A stretch of 64,000 bases of DNA from a virus, in the IMG/VR virus record IMGVR_UViG_3300031787_000101, positions 1 to 64,000 of that record. One strand, 5' to 3'. The notes under the pieces are model-generated. The model had not been told where the DNA came from and made no database searches. It was given only the letters and a program-made list of their open reading frames with translations. This document shows positions 38,650-47,768 of the stretch, piece by piece (position 1 is the first letter of the stretch; the number at the start of each line of letters is the position of its first letter). Both the position numbers and the translations under genes were made by a program.

Positions 38650-40977
38650 TTATTGTGAAACTTTGGAAATGTTGTCAGTTTTTGTAATCTTGATAATGTT
38701 ATCAGACCAATTCGAAATCATAGGGTTGTGAGTAATAACAAGTATGTTTTCAAAGTATTCTTTAATCTTAATAAAGAACTCATAAACCATTTCTAAGTTG
38801 TCGTTAGAAATCTTACCAAATACCTCATCAAATACTGTAATGTTTGGTTTAGGTAAAGAACATACTTTAGCCATCACCGCTCTCAATGCCAGTGACGCAA
38901 TTGTCTTTTCATATCCTGAACCTGAAGTCATTAACTTTTCAATTTGAGTATTATTGTCTATCATCCAAAATTCAACCTCATTCTTTTCACTAATACGAAT
39001 TTCCAATCTGAAGTAACAAGAGTCCTGCAATAATCGTTGAAGTTCAGAGTTAATCAAAGGCATCATACTCTTCATAATTCTTTTTGAAATACCGTTCTTA
39101 CCAAACAACTCTAAATAAACTTTATACTTAACTTCTTTTTGTTGTTCTTCGGAAATCTTAATGATTAAGTTGTTGTTAGAATTAATCTTTTCAAGGTTAT
39201 TAGTTATCTTAAATCTTGTATTAGAAACCTCTTGTTGGACAAGTTGTTCCTCTCGTTTTAATTCTTCTAATCTTAGATTTGCCTTAATAATTTGACTTTC
39301 AATCTGTTCGTTAGATTTAATAACATCTTGTAGCTCATCATACCTTTTTAACTTGTCTAACAAACTTTCTTTCTTTAATTCAAAGTTTTCAATAGTCGCT
39401 TGGTATTTTTCGTATACAAGTTTGTTTCTTTCATACTCATCAAAGTCCTTTTTAAGTTTAACAAATCCTTGTTCTTTGTCCGATAATTCTTGCATTAACC
39501 CCTCAATTTGGGTTTTTTTCCCGATAAGTCCGTCAAGTTCAGCAATTCTTGATTGGGTAATTGCGGCGTTCATAAGTTCAATACCACAGTGTTCACACTT
39601 GATACCACCACTTACCGAACTCTTTAACTTTTGAATGGATGATATGTTGGTATCTAACTCAACCTTTTGCTTATAGGTTTTCTGATACTCTTCCTTAACC
39701 TTATCATGTTCATTCTCATAATAAAACTCCGAAGGTTCAACAATCTTAACACCATCTCTTAACTGAACGTTTTGTTTGATTTGATGTTCAAAGTTTTCAA
39801 CTTCTTTCTTTGTATTGTCAGGATTAAGTAATGAAATTTCTCTATCAACAACAACCTTTGATTTCAAAAGATTATCACGATATTCTTGTCCTTTAACAAT
39901 CCTACCCTTAACATCTTCAATCTTAACTTCACTTTCTATAATGTTCTTTTCAAACTCTTGGTTTTTAACCAATAGTTCTTCGTTCTCATTCTTCAATGTT
40001 TCAGTATTGTAAATGTTTGAAATCATTGACTTGGAAAACTCTGAATAGATTTCTTTACCAGTCTCTTCTTTTCTTTTAAGAAAATCTAATCCTAAAAATC
40101 TTGATAGGACTTGTCCACGAGCCGTTGGTTTTGCCTCCAACAAGTCCTCAAGGTTAGTACCAGTAGTTAATATCGTCATCAAGAAGTCCTCATAACTTCC
40201 AATGGATGTCTTAATGAACTTTTCAGTTTCACGTCGTTGTTCACCTGTAAATTTAACCAATGAACCATCGGGAAACTTCTTAAAAAAATCTAATTCTGTT
40301 TTAACATTCCATTCACCTGACTTAGATTTCTTACGTTCAAGTTCACGAACAATAATATAATCTTCACCATCAATCACAATTTCACCTCGAACAGATACTT
40401 TATCTTTGTCAGAATATCTGTTGAATATTTCTTCAGCTTTGTTTGTTTTTGTTGTTGTATTGAAAAACAAGAACATTAACAAATCCACAGACAACACAGT
40501 TTTACCTCCAAAGTTAGGTGGGTCTGATTCAATCACAGTAATCCCACCCAACTTTTCGAAGTTTATATGTTGGTTTTCACCATAAGATAGAAAGTTAGAA
40601 AACTCAATCTTCTTGATATACCACTTTTTAAATGAAGCAATCTCATCTTGTTCGGCAATCATCTTATTGTTTACCGCCGAGTCAATCTTCAGTATATCTT
40701 CGTAAAGGTTTTCTTGAGATTTAGATTGAAGGATGGACTTAATCAAATCGTGTTGATAGTTCTCGTCCATAATGTTGATAGTTACATCAACATTGTCTTG
40801 TACCTCTTCTGTTTTCTTTAACTTGGTAATAACATTTACGCTTGTAGTTGAATACTTTTTTTGAAAGTATGCTTTCACACTTTTTAACTTTTCTTGTGTA
40901 AAATTCTCTGGTGTGTCTTCCCATACTACTTGTACGTAAGGATTCTCAAGTTTTGAAAAATCTAAATCTTTTATCAT
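38650..40977 (-). CDS. SbcC/Rad50-like recombination nuclease subunit (gp46-like)
   Basis: A 775-residue ATPase from the ATG at 40977 (the frame is open to 41031, but that would overlap the preceding small gene). Its N-terminal 110 residues are an extra domain. The ATPase core starts at WYIKKIEFSNFLSYGE; the Walker A reads ESDPPNFGGKTVLSV rather than the normal GPNGSGKS. Two coiled coils flank a zinc hook CEHCG (about residue 470). The C-terminal half has the signature SGSGYEKTIASLALR and Walker B NITVFDEVFG. With the gp47-like protein (41968) it forms the Mre11-Rad50-type nuclease complex used in phage recombination and end processing. T4 gp46 is 560 residues; this one is clearly longer. Confidence 0.9.
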   Translation of the reverse strand: MIKDLDFSKLENPYVQVVWEDTPENFTQEKLKSVKAYFQKKYSTTSVNVITKLKKTEEVQDNVDVTINIMDENYQHDLIKSILQSKSQENLYEDILKIDSAVNNKMIAEQDEIASFKKWYIKKIEFSNFLSYGENQHINFEKLGGITVIESDPPNFGGKTVLSVDLLMFLFFNTTTKTNKAEEIFNRYSDKDKVSVRGEIVIDGEDYIIVRELERKKSKSGEWNVKTELDFFKKFPDGSLVKFTGEQRRETEKFIKTSIGSYEDFLMTILTTGTNLEDLLEAKPTARGQVLSRFLGLDFLKRKEETGKEIYSEFSKSMISNIYNTETLKNENEELLVKNQEFEKNIIESEVKIEDVKGRIVKGQEYRDNLLKSKVVVDREISLLNPDNTKKEVENFEHQIKQNVQLRDGVKIVEPSEFYYENEHDKVKEEYQKTYKQKVELDTNISSIQKLKSSVSGGIKCEHCGIELMNAAITQSRIAELDGLIGKKTQIEGLMQELSDKEQGFVKLKKDFDEYERNKLVYEKYQATIENFELKKESLLDKLKRYDELQDVIKSNEQIESQIIKANLRLEELKREEQLVQQEVSNTRFKITNNLEKINSNNNLIIKISEEQQKEVKYKVYLELFGKNGISKRIMKSMMPLINSELQRLLQDSCYFRLEIRISEKNEVEFWMIDNNTQIEKLMTSGSGYEKTIASLALRAVMAKVCSLPKPNITVFDEVFGKISNDNLEMVYEFFIKIKEYFENILVITHNPMISNWSDNIIKITKTDNISKVSQ

Positions 40978-40993
40978 TCTAACTTTTGTGAAA

Positions 40994-41176
40994 TTAATTT
41001 GCGGGCTGAACAGGTCCATTTGTTTCTTCACCTTCTGTTTTTTCAGAAGCCGCTTGTCTCATTTTTTCAAACAATTCTGACATTGTTCTTTGATAGCGTC
41101 TTTCAGCATGGATGTTTCTTAATTTCCACGCAGCAACCTTCTGCTTGTGGTTTGGTCTTAATCTTGACTTTGGCAT
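40994..41176 (-). CDS. Small basic protein (60 aa)
   Basis: A 60-residue protein: strongly basic first half (RLRPNHKQKVAAWKLRNIHA, ERRYQRT) then an acidic, Pro/Gly-rich tail (SEKTEGEETNGPVQPAN). It lies between the SbcC-like gene and the membrane protein gene in the replication-recombination operon. No known family is recognised; a DNA- or RNA-binding accessory is plausible. Confidence 0.5.
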   Translation of the reverse strand: MPKSRLRPNHKQKVAAWKLRNIHAERRYQRTMSELFEKMRQAASEKTEGEETNGPVQPAN

Positions 41177-41196
41177 ATATTTATTTGGTTTTTAAA

Positions 41197-41547
41197 TTAA
41201 TCTATTTTAGCTGGTCGGTTTACTTCAAACCATTCGATGAAAGCGTTGATTGCCCATACCGCACCTGACGCGAATAATCCGTCAAAGAACCATGAAATGT
41301 ATGGACTTGTTCCGAAAAATTGATATGTAGGTGAGAATAAAACTGCTCCCACGAAAAATCCTACCCAAGTGGAACAACACATCATACAGGATAAAATACC
41401 TGAAATAAAATTGAATGTGTCTGAAAAAATTAAATCGGAGTTTCCATAAGCTTTGATAAAATCTCTCATTCCTTTAAAGATGGTTCCATAAACCATAATT
41501 GTTGAAAACCCGTAGGCTAAAATCATAAATAATACTAACTGTGTCAT
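41197..41547 (-). CDS. Membrane protein, DUF1360-like (116 aa)
   Basis: A 116-residue protein with three hydrophobic spans: MTQLVLFMILAYGFSTIMV, FNFISGILSCMMCCSTWVGF, and SWFFDGLFASGAVWAINAF. The central CMMCCSTWVGFFVG, a cysteine cluster at a membrane boundary, resembles DUF1360 proteins. No function is known. It overlaps the coiled-coil gene upstream by 4 bp, within the recombination operon. Confidence 0.6.
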   Translation of the reverse strand: MTQLVLFMILAYGFSTIMVYGTIFKGMRDFIKAYGNSDLIFSDTFNFISGILSCMMCCSTWVGFFVGAVLFSPTYQFFGTSPYISWFFDGLFASGAVWAINAFIEWFEVNRPAKID

Positions 41548-42002
41548 ATTCTATTTGTTAAGTTTGAATTCTTCAGGTAGAAAGCATAAGAAGTTTTTGT
41601 CATATCTTCAAGCTCATTCACCTTTCTTGTTAATTCTTTTATTGTGTTATTTTTATCACTTAATTGTCTGTTTAGTTCAAAAAGGGTTTCCTGTAGTTTA
41701 CCACATTCTACTTCCTTTTTATCTTCCAATTTACCTTTAAGAATGTAAATTTCATTTTGTAGTTCTTCAATCTTTGAGTTATCCTCAACAACAACTTCCT
41801 TTTCAAATTCTCTGTCAATTACATCAGGTAAGTTCCCTTGGTTAAGTAATCCATATTTTTCAATATAGTATCCTTTACGGAAACATAATTTAACAAAACC
41901 ATTAGGGTCGGTTATTTCATTAATCTTACAGAACGAGTTAAAATCCTCAACATCCTGTTTAGATAACTCAATAGTTAACGAATTTTTCTGTTCCATTTTC
42001 AA
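41544..42002 (-). CDS. Coiled-coil protein with ribbon-helix-helix-like N-terminus (152 aa)
   Basis: A 152-residue protein. Residues 6-50 (NSLTIELSKQDVEDFNSFCK and NGFVKLCFRKGYYIEKYG) read as a strand and two helices like a ribbon-helix-helix domain; residues 75-140 are coiled coil (IEELQNEIYILKGKLEDKKE, ELNRQLSDKNNTIKELTRK). It overlaps the gp47-like gene by 35 bp. It may be an adaptor of the nuclease complex or a DNA-binding protein; unproven. Confidence 0.5.
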   Translation of the reverse strand: MKMEQKNSLTIELSKQDVEDFNSFCKINEITDPNGFVKLCFRKGYYIEKYGLLNQGNLPDVIDREFEKEVVVEDNSKIEELQNEIYILKGKLEDKKEVECGKLQETLFELNRQLSDKNNTIKELTRKVNELEDMTKTSYAFYLKNSNLTNRI

Positions 42003-42747
42003 TATCTTCGTATGAGTTTATTCTAAATGATATGAAAGGTTTTGGGTTGAATAAATCAACTGTCGTGTATTCATCCTTTTCAACATCGTAAATTCCATAT
42101 CCGTGTTTGGTTACCGTTTCACCATAGTTCTGTCCAATGGTTGAACCAATCATATAAGCCTTCTTACCACCAGGTATATCAAAGATTTGTCTCTTGTGAA
42201 TATCACCACATAATACCAAGTCACATCCATCAAACTTTGATGTTTCAAACCCATCCTCAAACTTAAATCCTAAGTTGGTTGTAAGTCCCTGAACTGGCCC
42301 GTGAAATAATCCAATCTTAACTCTATCAGTTTTTTCAATTGTAGGTGGGATGTTATGGTCCATAAGTGAATACACACACCAATCAATGTTATCATCCTGA
42401 TACACACCTCTGTTCTTGTAGTAAACCACCATATCATTTTTAAGTGAATCAACCACAGGTGTTAGAGCGTCCAATCGTTCCATATTGTTTTCAAGGAAGT
42501 CGTGGTTACCAGGTATTAAGATTGTTTTAGCAATCTTTGAACACTCGGTCAATACCCACGCGATGAACTCAACAAGTTCAGGTGTCATTTGGTTCTTACT
42601 ATGAACCAAGTCACCAGTGAATACAATTCTATCAGGAGCAATATCTTTCCATTGTTTAAACGCCTCTTCTAAAATTGACTTATACAATTGGTGGTCTTTG
42701 AACAACCTAATGTGTAAATCAGAAAAATGAACTAATTTTTTTATCAT
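41968..42747 (-). CDS. SbcD/Mre11-like nuclease subunit (gp47-like)
   Basis: A 259-residue metallophosphoesterase. All phosphodiesterase motifs are present: FSDLHIR near residue 8, VFTGDLVHSKN, LIPGNHDFLENN, IGLFHGPV, and LVLCGDIHKRQ. It corresponds to T4 gp47 and bacterial SbcD (3'-5' exonuclease and endonuclease with the Rad50-like partner), but is shorter because the C-terminal capping part is reduced. It overlaps the zinc-ribbon gene by 4 bp (ATGA) and the coiled-coil gene by 35 bp. Confidence 0.92.
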   Translation of the reverse strand: MIKKLVHFSDLHIRLFKDHQLYKSILEEAFKQWKDIAPDRIVFTGDLVHSKNQMTPELVEFIAWVLTECSKIAKTILIPGNHDFLENNMERLDALTPVVDSLKNDMVVYYKNRGVYQDDNIDWCVYSLMDHNIPPTIEKTDRVKIGLFHGPVQGLTTNLGFKFEDGFETSKFDGCDLVLCGDIHKRQIFDIPGGKKAYMIGSTIGQNYGETVTKHGYGIYDVEKDEYTTVDLFNPKPFISFRINSYEDIENGTEKFVNY

Positions 42748-42977
42748 AGTTCTAATTTCGGAGATTCAATATGAAATGGGTTTAACTCTTCATTTACATT
42801 ACCACAAGCTAAACAAGCGTATGTTGGAAATGGTACAACGGTATCATCAGGTGAGCCAGTTAGTAACTTTGGTACACGTTTTAGGTAAGTGACTTCTTTA
42901 AACTCGTTATGACCACATTTGTCACAAACGATGAAATCCATTTCTCGTAAATTAATTCTTGGTTTTTCTAGTTCCAT
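42744..42977 (-). CDS. Small zinc-ribbon protein (77 aa)
   Basis: A 77-residue protein with two CxxC pairs: VCDKCGHNEF (residues 18-27) and YACLACGNVN (about 53-62), the spacing of a zinc ribbon. The rest is short and polar. In the recombination operon such a protein may bind DNA, RNA polymerase or a nuclease; no family can be named. It overlaps the gp47-like gene by 4 bp. Confidence 0.6.
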   Translation of the reverse strand: MELEKPRINLREMDFIVCDKCGHNEFKEVTYLKRVPKLLTGSPDDTVVPFPTYACLACGNVNEELNPFHIESPKLEL

Positions 42978-42978
42978 A

Positions 42979-43176
42979 TTATTCTTCTATAAACATTATT
43001 GTATTATTAATCGGTACTCTAAGTACTGGTTTAGATTTCTCATCAATTTTAATCATTACTTCGTAGTAACCTTCCCTTACTTGTACGGTTGACACATTAA
43101 GATAGTTATTACTCGTTTGATTTCCAAAATCAACAAACGCTGTTTTGTCTGTTGTGTTAAATGTTAGTTTTATCAT
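42979..43176 (-). CDS. Small beta-rich protein (65 aa)
   Basis: A 65-residue protein of alternating beta strands (KLTFNTTDKTAFVDFG, VQVREGYYEVMIKID, VLRVPINNTIMFIE), no cysteine, no membrane span. The family is unknown. It opens the recombination unit below the promoter at 43183; the predicted +1 is 3 nt before the ATG. Confidence 0.5.
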   Translation of the reverse strand: MIKLTFNTTDKTAFVDFGNQTSNNYLNVSTVQVREGYYEVMIKIDEKSKPVLRVPINNTIMFIEE

Positions 43177-43182
43177 AGTTGT

Positions 43183-43213
43183 TAAATATATAACTTTTTA
43201 GTGGGATTGTCAA
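43183..43213 (-). promoter_or_regulatory. Leftward promoter of the gp47/gp46-like unit (TTG-N20-TATATTTA)
   Basis: On the minus strand TTGAC begins at 43213, with TTG at 43213-43211, a 20-nt spacer and TATATTTA at 43190-43183. The predicted +1 near 43179 is 3 nt upstream of the ATG at 43176. The -33 box overlaps the end of the nuclease gene at 43210. Confidence 0.5.
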
Positions 43214-44064
43214 TTCAGATAGTCCTTTACATTCATAGTCATCACAGTATCTATCACATCTTGTGGTACTCTAAACTCTTTGAACTCTGAATCCTCTTGC
43301 AATAATACGACAATACATCCATATAATTTCATGTTTTCGTATTTTGTTCCTTCCAACATTTTTAAGATTAACTTACCGTATAAAGGTAGTTGAACATAAT
43401 AGTGCCCAAGAGCCGTATTTGGTAGGTTTTGGAATGGTTTATACATAGGTTTTGTAAAGTTATTACTTTCAAAGTTTTTAGGTTTGTTTGTCTTCCAGTC
43501 AGTTATCAATAACCCAAACCCGTCTTTCTTCTTATTTATCACTAACCAAACCTTATCGGGTTGTCCTGTATATCCTAATTCAGGATGACCCAAAACAATC
43601 TCCGTATCCAACAAAACAACTTCACGTTCTTTCATTAGTTTTAGAAATTTGGAACCTGCAGTAATCATACTATCACCCTTTAGAATCTGTGTAACATCAC
43701 AATCAAAAATTGGTTGACGAACTTCTTTATAACTTCCACTACTTTCAATCAACTTCTTCTCCAAAAAGAAGTGAACCCTACTACCCATATTGGTAGAATA
43801 ATCACCAGCGGCCGCCCATTCCTCAATCAGTTGTTGTTTAATTACAGGGTCACCTTTTGATTTCTTTTCCGCAGCTTCGTCAGTTGGGAACTCAGGGTAG
43901 AACTTCTTTAACACCTTTGATACTGATGGGAAATTGTTTTTAACAACACCATCAACATCTTTCATAAAATACGTGTGGGTATCCTCAATAAAGGTTAACT
44001 CCAACTCTTTTCTTTTGTTCTCTAAAATTTCTCGTAATTCTAAAGCAATTTCTTTTAATTCCAT
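43210..44064 (-). CDS. PD-(D/E)XK nuclease (RecB/Cas4-type fold)
   Basis: A 284-residue nuclease. The helix GSRVHFFLEKKL carries the His used in Cas4/RecB-like folds; the acidic motif II is GQPDKVWLV near residue 169, preceded by DTEIVLGHPELGYT; and motif III is LLITDWKTNK near 188. A C-terminal LGHYYVQLPLYGKLIL supplies the QxxxY motif typical of RecB-family nucleases. It is 1 bp from the primase gene and upstream of the gp46/gp47-like unit, supporting a role in recombination or DNA end processing. Confidence 0.85.
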   Translation of the reverse strand: MELKEIALELREILENKRKELELTFIEDTHTYFMKDVDGVVKNNFPSVSKVLKKFYPEFPTDEAAEKKSKGDPVIKQQLIEEWAAAGDYSTNMGSRVHFFLEKKLIESSGSYKEVRQPIFDCDVTQILKGDSMITAGSKFLKLMKEREVVLLDTEIVLGHPELGYTGQPDKVWLVINKKKDGFGLLITDWKTNKPKNFESNNFTKPMYKPFQNLPNTALGHYYVQLPLYGKLILKMLEGTKYENMKLYGCIVVLLQEDSEFKEFRVPQDVIDTVMTMNVKDYLN

Positions 44065-44065
44065 T

Positions 44066-44962
44066 TTAATAACTCATTTCATAAAAATAATCATCTATCT
44101 TACCTTTCAAATCTGCAATGTCAGAATCTTTTGGTAATTTTAGAATCTTCACTCTCCCTCTTAACTTCCCTCCATTTAGTTGGTTATAAAGTTTTTGAGC
44201 GTCTTTCCAAGCATCAGCGTCCAAACATATAATAACATCGGACTTAGCTTTGGTATATATTGTTTCAAATAATAAATCGGATAGCACCTTACCTAATAGA
44301 ACAACAGGGTTAGGTGTAAAGTACCCATCTATGGCGCCTTCACAGATATAAATAGGTTTCTCCCAATCAATTAGTTTCTCATTGAATATAATTGTTTCCT
44401 TTGGGTATTCAGGGTTTTTATATTTGTTCTTTGTCTTAAACCAAGCTCTTGAAATAAAGTAATTAATCTCTCCGTCTAATCCATATGACGGCATAATAAT
44501 TCGTCCACCATATTCACCTTCAGTTGCAAAACCAATGTTAAACTTTTCAATCATCTCATCAGTAATACCACGTGTCTTAATATATTTTAAAACTTCTCTA
44601 TGTGGAATATGAAGTGGGTTAGCATCCTTAATAGAAATAAACTCTTTTGGTAACTTTAACTTTTTTAATTCAACATGTTTTGATTTGTGTTCTTCAGGTT
44701 TAAATAAATCGTAAGTTTTCTTTTGATTTTTTGTCCCAAATAAATCAATTAGTTTACCTAAAACACCATGTGTCCCGTTGAACTCAGAACAAGCCCAACA
44801 TTTATAAACGTGTTCATTAATATTAATCTCAAGATTCCCCTTGTTTTTTCCATCATCACAATAAGGACAATTTACAGAAATCTGACCCTTTGAAGCATAA
44901 TAATGTTTCTCTTTACCAAATAAGTCCCTTATAATTTCAAGTAAAATTTCGTCTTCGTCCAT
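44066..44962 (-). CDS. DNA primase (zinc-ribbon plus TOPRIM)
   Basis: A 298-residue primase. A CHC2-like zinc ribbon lies at the N-terminus (CPYC at 32-35, CWAC at 55-58). The TOPRIM domain has YICEGAIDGYF near 205 and CLDADAW near 246. No helicase domain is attached, as in T4 gp61. I set the start at 44962 instead of 44998 because it puts the zinc ribbon in the usual place. A weak promoter (TTGAC with TATTATTA at spacer 20) precedes it. Together with the nuclease (1 bp away) and gp46/gp47-like proteins it forms the replication-recombination block. Confidence 0.9.
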   Translation of the reverse strand: MDEDEILLEIIRDLFGKEKHYYASKGQISVNCPYCDDGKNKGNLEININEHVYKCWACSEFNGTHGVLGKLIDLFGTKNQKKTYDLFKPEEHKSKHVELKKLKLPKEFISIKDANPLHIPHREVLKYIKTRGITDEMIEKFNIGFATEGEYGGRIIMPSYGLDGEINYFISRAWFKTKNKYKNPEYPKETIIFNEKLIDWEKPIYICEGAIDGYFTPNPVVLLGKVLSDLLFETIYTKAKSDVIICLDADAWKDAQKLYNQLNGGKLRGRVKILKLPKDSDIADLKGKIDDYFYEMSY

Positions 44963-45036
44963 TTTCTTAATAATAAGATAAAAACTTATTGTTGTCAAAC
45001 TTCACAAAGTTTTAAACCCTTTTATATTTATATCAT

Positions 45037-45261
45037 ATGCCAACAACAATTACACTAAGTAACGTTATTTCAGGAGCATCCCCCTTTGATGTTTATATAT
45101 GTCTTTCAGGTGGTTCTCCTTGTTATTATATTACAAGTATTGATAGCGGCGATTTACCTTATGATTTTACAGTTCCTTCTCCAATAGAAAAATTTACTTA
45201 CTATTGTATGAAGGTCGTTGATTCAGATGGGTGTATAATAACAGGTTGCACAAGTATATAA
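45037..45261 (+). CDS. Small secreted- or fibre-type domain protein (74 aa)
   Basis: A 74-residue protein with four cysteines: [52 protein letters not shown]. It has the same plan as the 73-residue protein at 52694 (ISGxPPFxIYxCD...C...P...CKVxDxxxC), so the two are paralogues framing the fibre region. Probably a single Ig-like or SprB-like beta domain used as a fibre subunit or cap. TATTTATA ends 4 nt before the ATG. The next gene begins 4 nt after the stop. Confidence 0.55.
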   Translation: MPTTITLSNVISGASPFDVYICLSGGSPCYYITSIDSGDLPYDFTVPSPIEKFTYYCMKVVDSDGCIITGCTSI

Positions 45262-45265
45262 AAAA

Positions 45266-47722
45266 TTGGCATTAAGTTGGTATTCATTTTCGGGTTGTTG
45301 TAGTGGAACTACGTTCCAAATTCAATCAACGTATTCTGCTGGAACGTTCACTTCCGGTTATTCGTATTATTTGGTAACAGATTTTTACACAGGTTGTTCA
45401 CAATATATAACAACAGGTTTTGTAACAGGAACACCAATATACAATATTATATCTTTAGATGTAAAATCATATTCATCTTGTACCGCATGTACCACAGTTA
45501 ATCCTTGTGTCCCCGGTCCAACACCAACACCTACATCAACACCAGCGCCAAGCCCCACTCCAACAAAAACTCCAACACCTACTCCTACGGTAACAAAAAC
45601 CCCAACTAATACTCCAACACAAACTAAAACCCCAACACCAACCAAAACATCAACTAGTACTCCAACACCATCAGTAACCGCAACTATAACACCAACTCCA
45701 AGTATAACACCAACTAATACACCTACAGTAACAAAAACACCAACTAACACCCCAACACCAAGTATTACTCCAACACATACACCAACAAGAACGGTTACCC
45801 CAACACCAAGTGTTACACCAACAATAACACCAACAGCAACTGTAACAAGTTCACCAACACCAACTTTATCAATAACGCCAACAACAACTCCAACACCAAC
45901 AGTTACTAAAACACCTTTACCAACTTTTTGTGAAACACCAACACCAACATTATCAACAACTCCAACATCAACCCCAACACCATCACCTGTATATACCGCA
46001 TGTCCACAATCGAGTTATTGTGTATTCACAAATTTGAGTGGTTATACAAATTATGATGGCACTTATTACAACTATGATGTGTTTAATGGTAAAAATGTAT
46101 TTTATAAACCAGATAATACAAATCCTTATTACATATACTACAACACAGGTGAAACAAGATGGTGTCTATCAACTTGTGTAAACGGTGAATGTAAACTATT
46201 TGGGCCAACAGGTAGTAATACCGTTTGCCCTGATTTAGATGTAACCTATTTTGGGTCGTCATGTCCAACACCTACCCCATCAAATACCGACGCTTGTAAC
46301 ACTTTTGATTTTACAGCAGTATTTGATTGTAACGTAACTTCAGGAGCAACTCCGACACCAACACCAACGTTAACACCAACTAACACACCAACAACAACAC
46401 CTACACCAACTCCTTTATGTAATGGTAAATCATTATCGTTTAGTGGTGTAAACTACAATTATCCAGGTCCTTCACCAACACCAAGTGTAACACCGACAAA
46501 TGCAGTTAAAGGTGTTGTTGTAAGTGGTTCGGTAATATACGATACGTTTTCATCTAAATTTACAAGTTTATATTCAAAGTTACTTTTAGATTGTAACTCA
46601 TCTAACAAATACGTTGTCGGTGAAACAATACCTTTTAATACAGGTTCTACATTTAGCGCAATAATTGATTTTAAATCTGTTTGTGTAACTTACGATTCTG
46701 ATATTTTAGGTTCCCCTACTAATATTCTTCAATCTATTGAAAGTGGTAATTTATTTGATTGTGAGTTTTGTTCTCCAATTCCAACCGCAACACCAACACC
46801 AACTGTAACACCAACACCAACTGCCACTCAATCATGTCCAAACATAATACAAACAATATCAGTGGGAACAGGTCCATTCTTTATAGTATTTGACGAAGTT
46901 AATGAATACATGTATGTAATTAACGAAACAAGTAATAATGTTTCAGTAATCGATATTAATGATTACTCTATTGTATCAACAATTTCTGTTGGTAATCAAC
47001 CTAGAGGTGGGGTATTAAGTAATGATAGTAAATTACTATACGTTACTAATTTCGCAGATAATACAATATCAGTTATAAATCCTCTTACACTTACCGTTCT
47101 ATCAACAATACCTGTTGGTAATGGCCCTTATGGTTTAACATATGATACAGTTAATGAGGTATTATATGTTGCTGAATATAACGCAGGAACTGTGAGTTCA
47201 ATACCTGTTAGTACAATTGTTAACACTTACACTACCGGTACTAGACCAATTCAACCAGGATTTAATGAAAATAATTTACAAGTATACGTTCCAAATAGTT
47301 TAAGTAATACCGTCGTATCTATTGATACAATAAAAGGTATTACCGCATCAACTATAACAATGCCTTCAGGTTCTTTACCAAGATATTGTTTATATGTTCC
47401 AACAAATAATACGGTATACACAGTATTAAATGGTACTAACCAAGTAATAACAATTAATCCAGTAACAAATACAACAGGAACAACTATTACAGTTGGTATT
47501 GGTACAAATCCTCAAAGTATGGCATTTGATGTTAATAGTAATAGATTATATGTCACTAATTTAGTAACTGATAATGTATCAGTAATCGATATTAACACTA
47601 ATGAAGTCGTTAAAACAATCACTGTTGGTGACGGTCCAAGAGGTATTGCTTATGACGCTAAATACGATAGAATTTACGTTGAAAATAGTATATCAAATAC
47701 TGTATCAGTATTATGTACATAA
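45266..47722 (+). CDS. Pro-Thr-rich adhesin-like protein with seven-bladed YVTN propeller
   Basis: An 818-residue protein. Residues 1-83: a Cys-rich N-terminal module ([22 protein letters not shown]) resembling the start of the protein at 50617. Residues 84-241: almost pure Pro-Thr ([15 protein letters not shown] and variants). Residues about 245-530: Cys-containing domains separated by further PT linkers. Residues about 530-818: seven YVTN beta-propeller repeats (TISVG-xPxG...LYVTN...VSVID). There is no ATG before the propeller; translation must begin at TTG (45266), 4 nt after the upstream stop, probably by coupling. It is likely a surface or fibre protein; the PT linker is a candidate for O-glycosylation. 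Confidence 0.75.
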   Translation: MALSWYSFSGCCSGTTFQIQSTYSAGTFTSGYSYYLVTDFYTGCSQYITTGFVTGTPIYNIISLDVKSYSSCTACTTVNPCVPGPTPTPTSTPAPSPTPTKTPTPTPTVTKTPTNTPTQTKTPTPTKTSTSTPTPSVTATITPTPSITPTNTPTVTKTPTNTPTPSITPTHTPTRTVTPTPSVTPTITPTATVTSSPTPTLSITPTTTPTPTVTKTPLPTFCETPTPTLSTTPTSTPTPSPVYTACPQSSYCVFTNLSGYTNYDGTYYNYDVFNGKNVFYKPDNTNPYYIYYNTGETRWCLSTCVNGECKLFGPTGSNTVCPDLDVTYFGSSCPTPTPSNTDACNTFDFTAVFDCNVTSGATPTPTPTLTPTNTPTTTPTPTPLCNGKSLSFSGVNYNYPGPSPTPSVTPTNAVKGVVVSGSVIYDTFSSKFTSLYSKLLLDCNSSNKYVVGETIPFNTGSTFSAIIDFKSVCVTYDSDILGSPTNILQSIESGNLFDCEFCSPIPTATPTPTVTPTPTATQSCPNIIQTISVGTGPFFIVFDEVNEYMYVINETSNNVSVIDINDYSIVSTISVGNQPRGGVLSNDSKLLYVTNFADNTISVINPLTLTVLSTIPVGNGPYGLTYDTVNEVLYVAEYNAGTVSSIPVSTIVNTYTTGTRPIQPGFNENNLQVYVPNSLSNTVVSIDTIKGITASTITMPSGSLPRYCLYVPTNNTVYTVLNGTNQVITINPVTNTTGTTITVGIGTNPQSMAFDVNSNRLYVTNLVTDNVSVIDINTNEVVKTITVGDGPRGIAYDAKYDRIYVENSISNTVSVLCT
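45515..45988 (+). repeat. Pro-Thr-rich coding repeat
   Basis: About 158 codons in which Pro and Thr alternate with occasional Ser, Lys, Val, Ile or Asn. Codons for Thr (ACA, ACT, ACC) and Pro (CCA, CCT, CCC) vary, so the DNA is not a simple tandem repeat although the protein is. Shorter PT linkers recur at about 46345-46415, 46460-46500 and 46785-46830. Confidence 0.85.
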
Positions 47723-47727
47723 CAAAA

Positions 47728-47747
47728 AAGGTGTCGAATGACACCTT
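47728..47747. terminator. Bidirectional terminator between the propeller gene and the resolvase gene
   Basis: AAGGTGTC (47728-47735), loop GAAT, GACACCTT (47740-47747). On the minus strand it is followed by an uninterrupted U-run (A-run 47724-47729); on the plus strand by AAATTTT. It ends the convergent genes at 47722 (+) and 47769 (-). Confidence 0.8.
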
Positions 47748-47768
47748 AAATTTTAAATAAAAATCTTA

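Noticed and set aside
44963-45010. Promoter for the primase gene (TTGAC, spacer 20, TATTATTA).
   Set aside because: The -33 matches but the -7 lacks TTTG; kept only as a remark in the primase entry.
45259-45268. Programmed frameshift between the 74-residue gene and the propeller gene.
   Set aside because: The stop TAA is followed by AAAAA but no slippery heptamer precedes it, and the second protein begins with its own Cys-rich module like that at 50617. TTG initiation is simpler, although a frameshift is not excluded.
45385-45750. Minus-strand 121-codon frame of Val/Gly-rich sequence.
   Set aside because: Antisense of the Pro-Thr stretch of the propeller protein; no independent start or context.
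45515-45988. Short tandem units that could suggest a CRISPR array.
   Set aside because: The units are codon-level Pro-Thr repeats inside an open frame with no constant repeat/spacer lengths.
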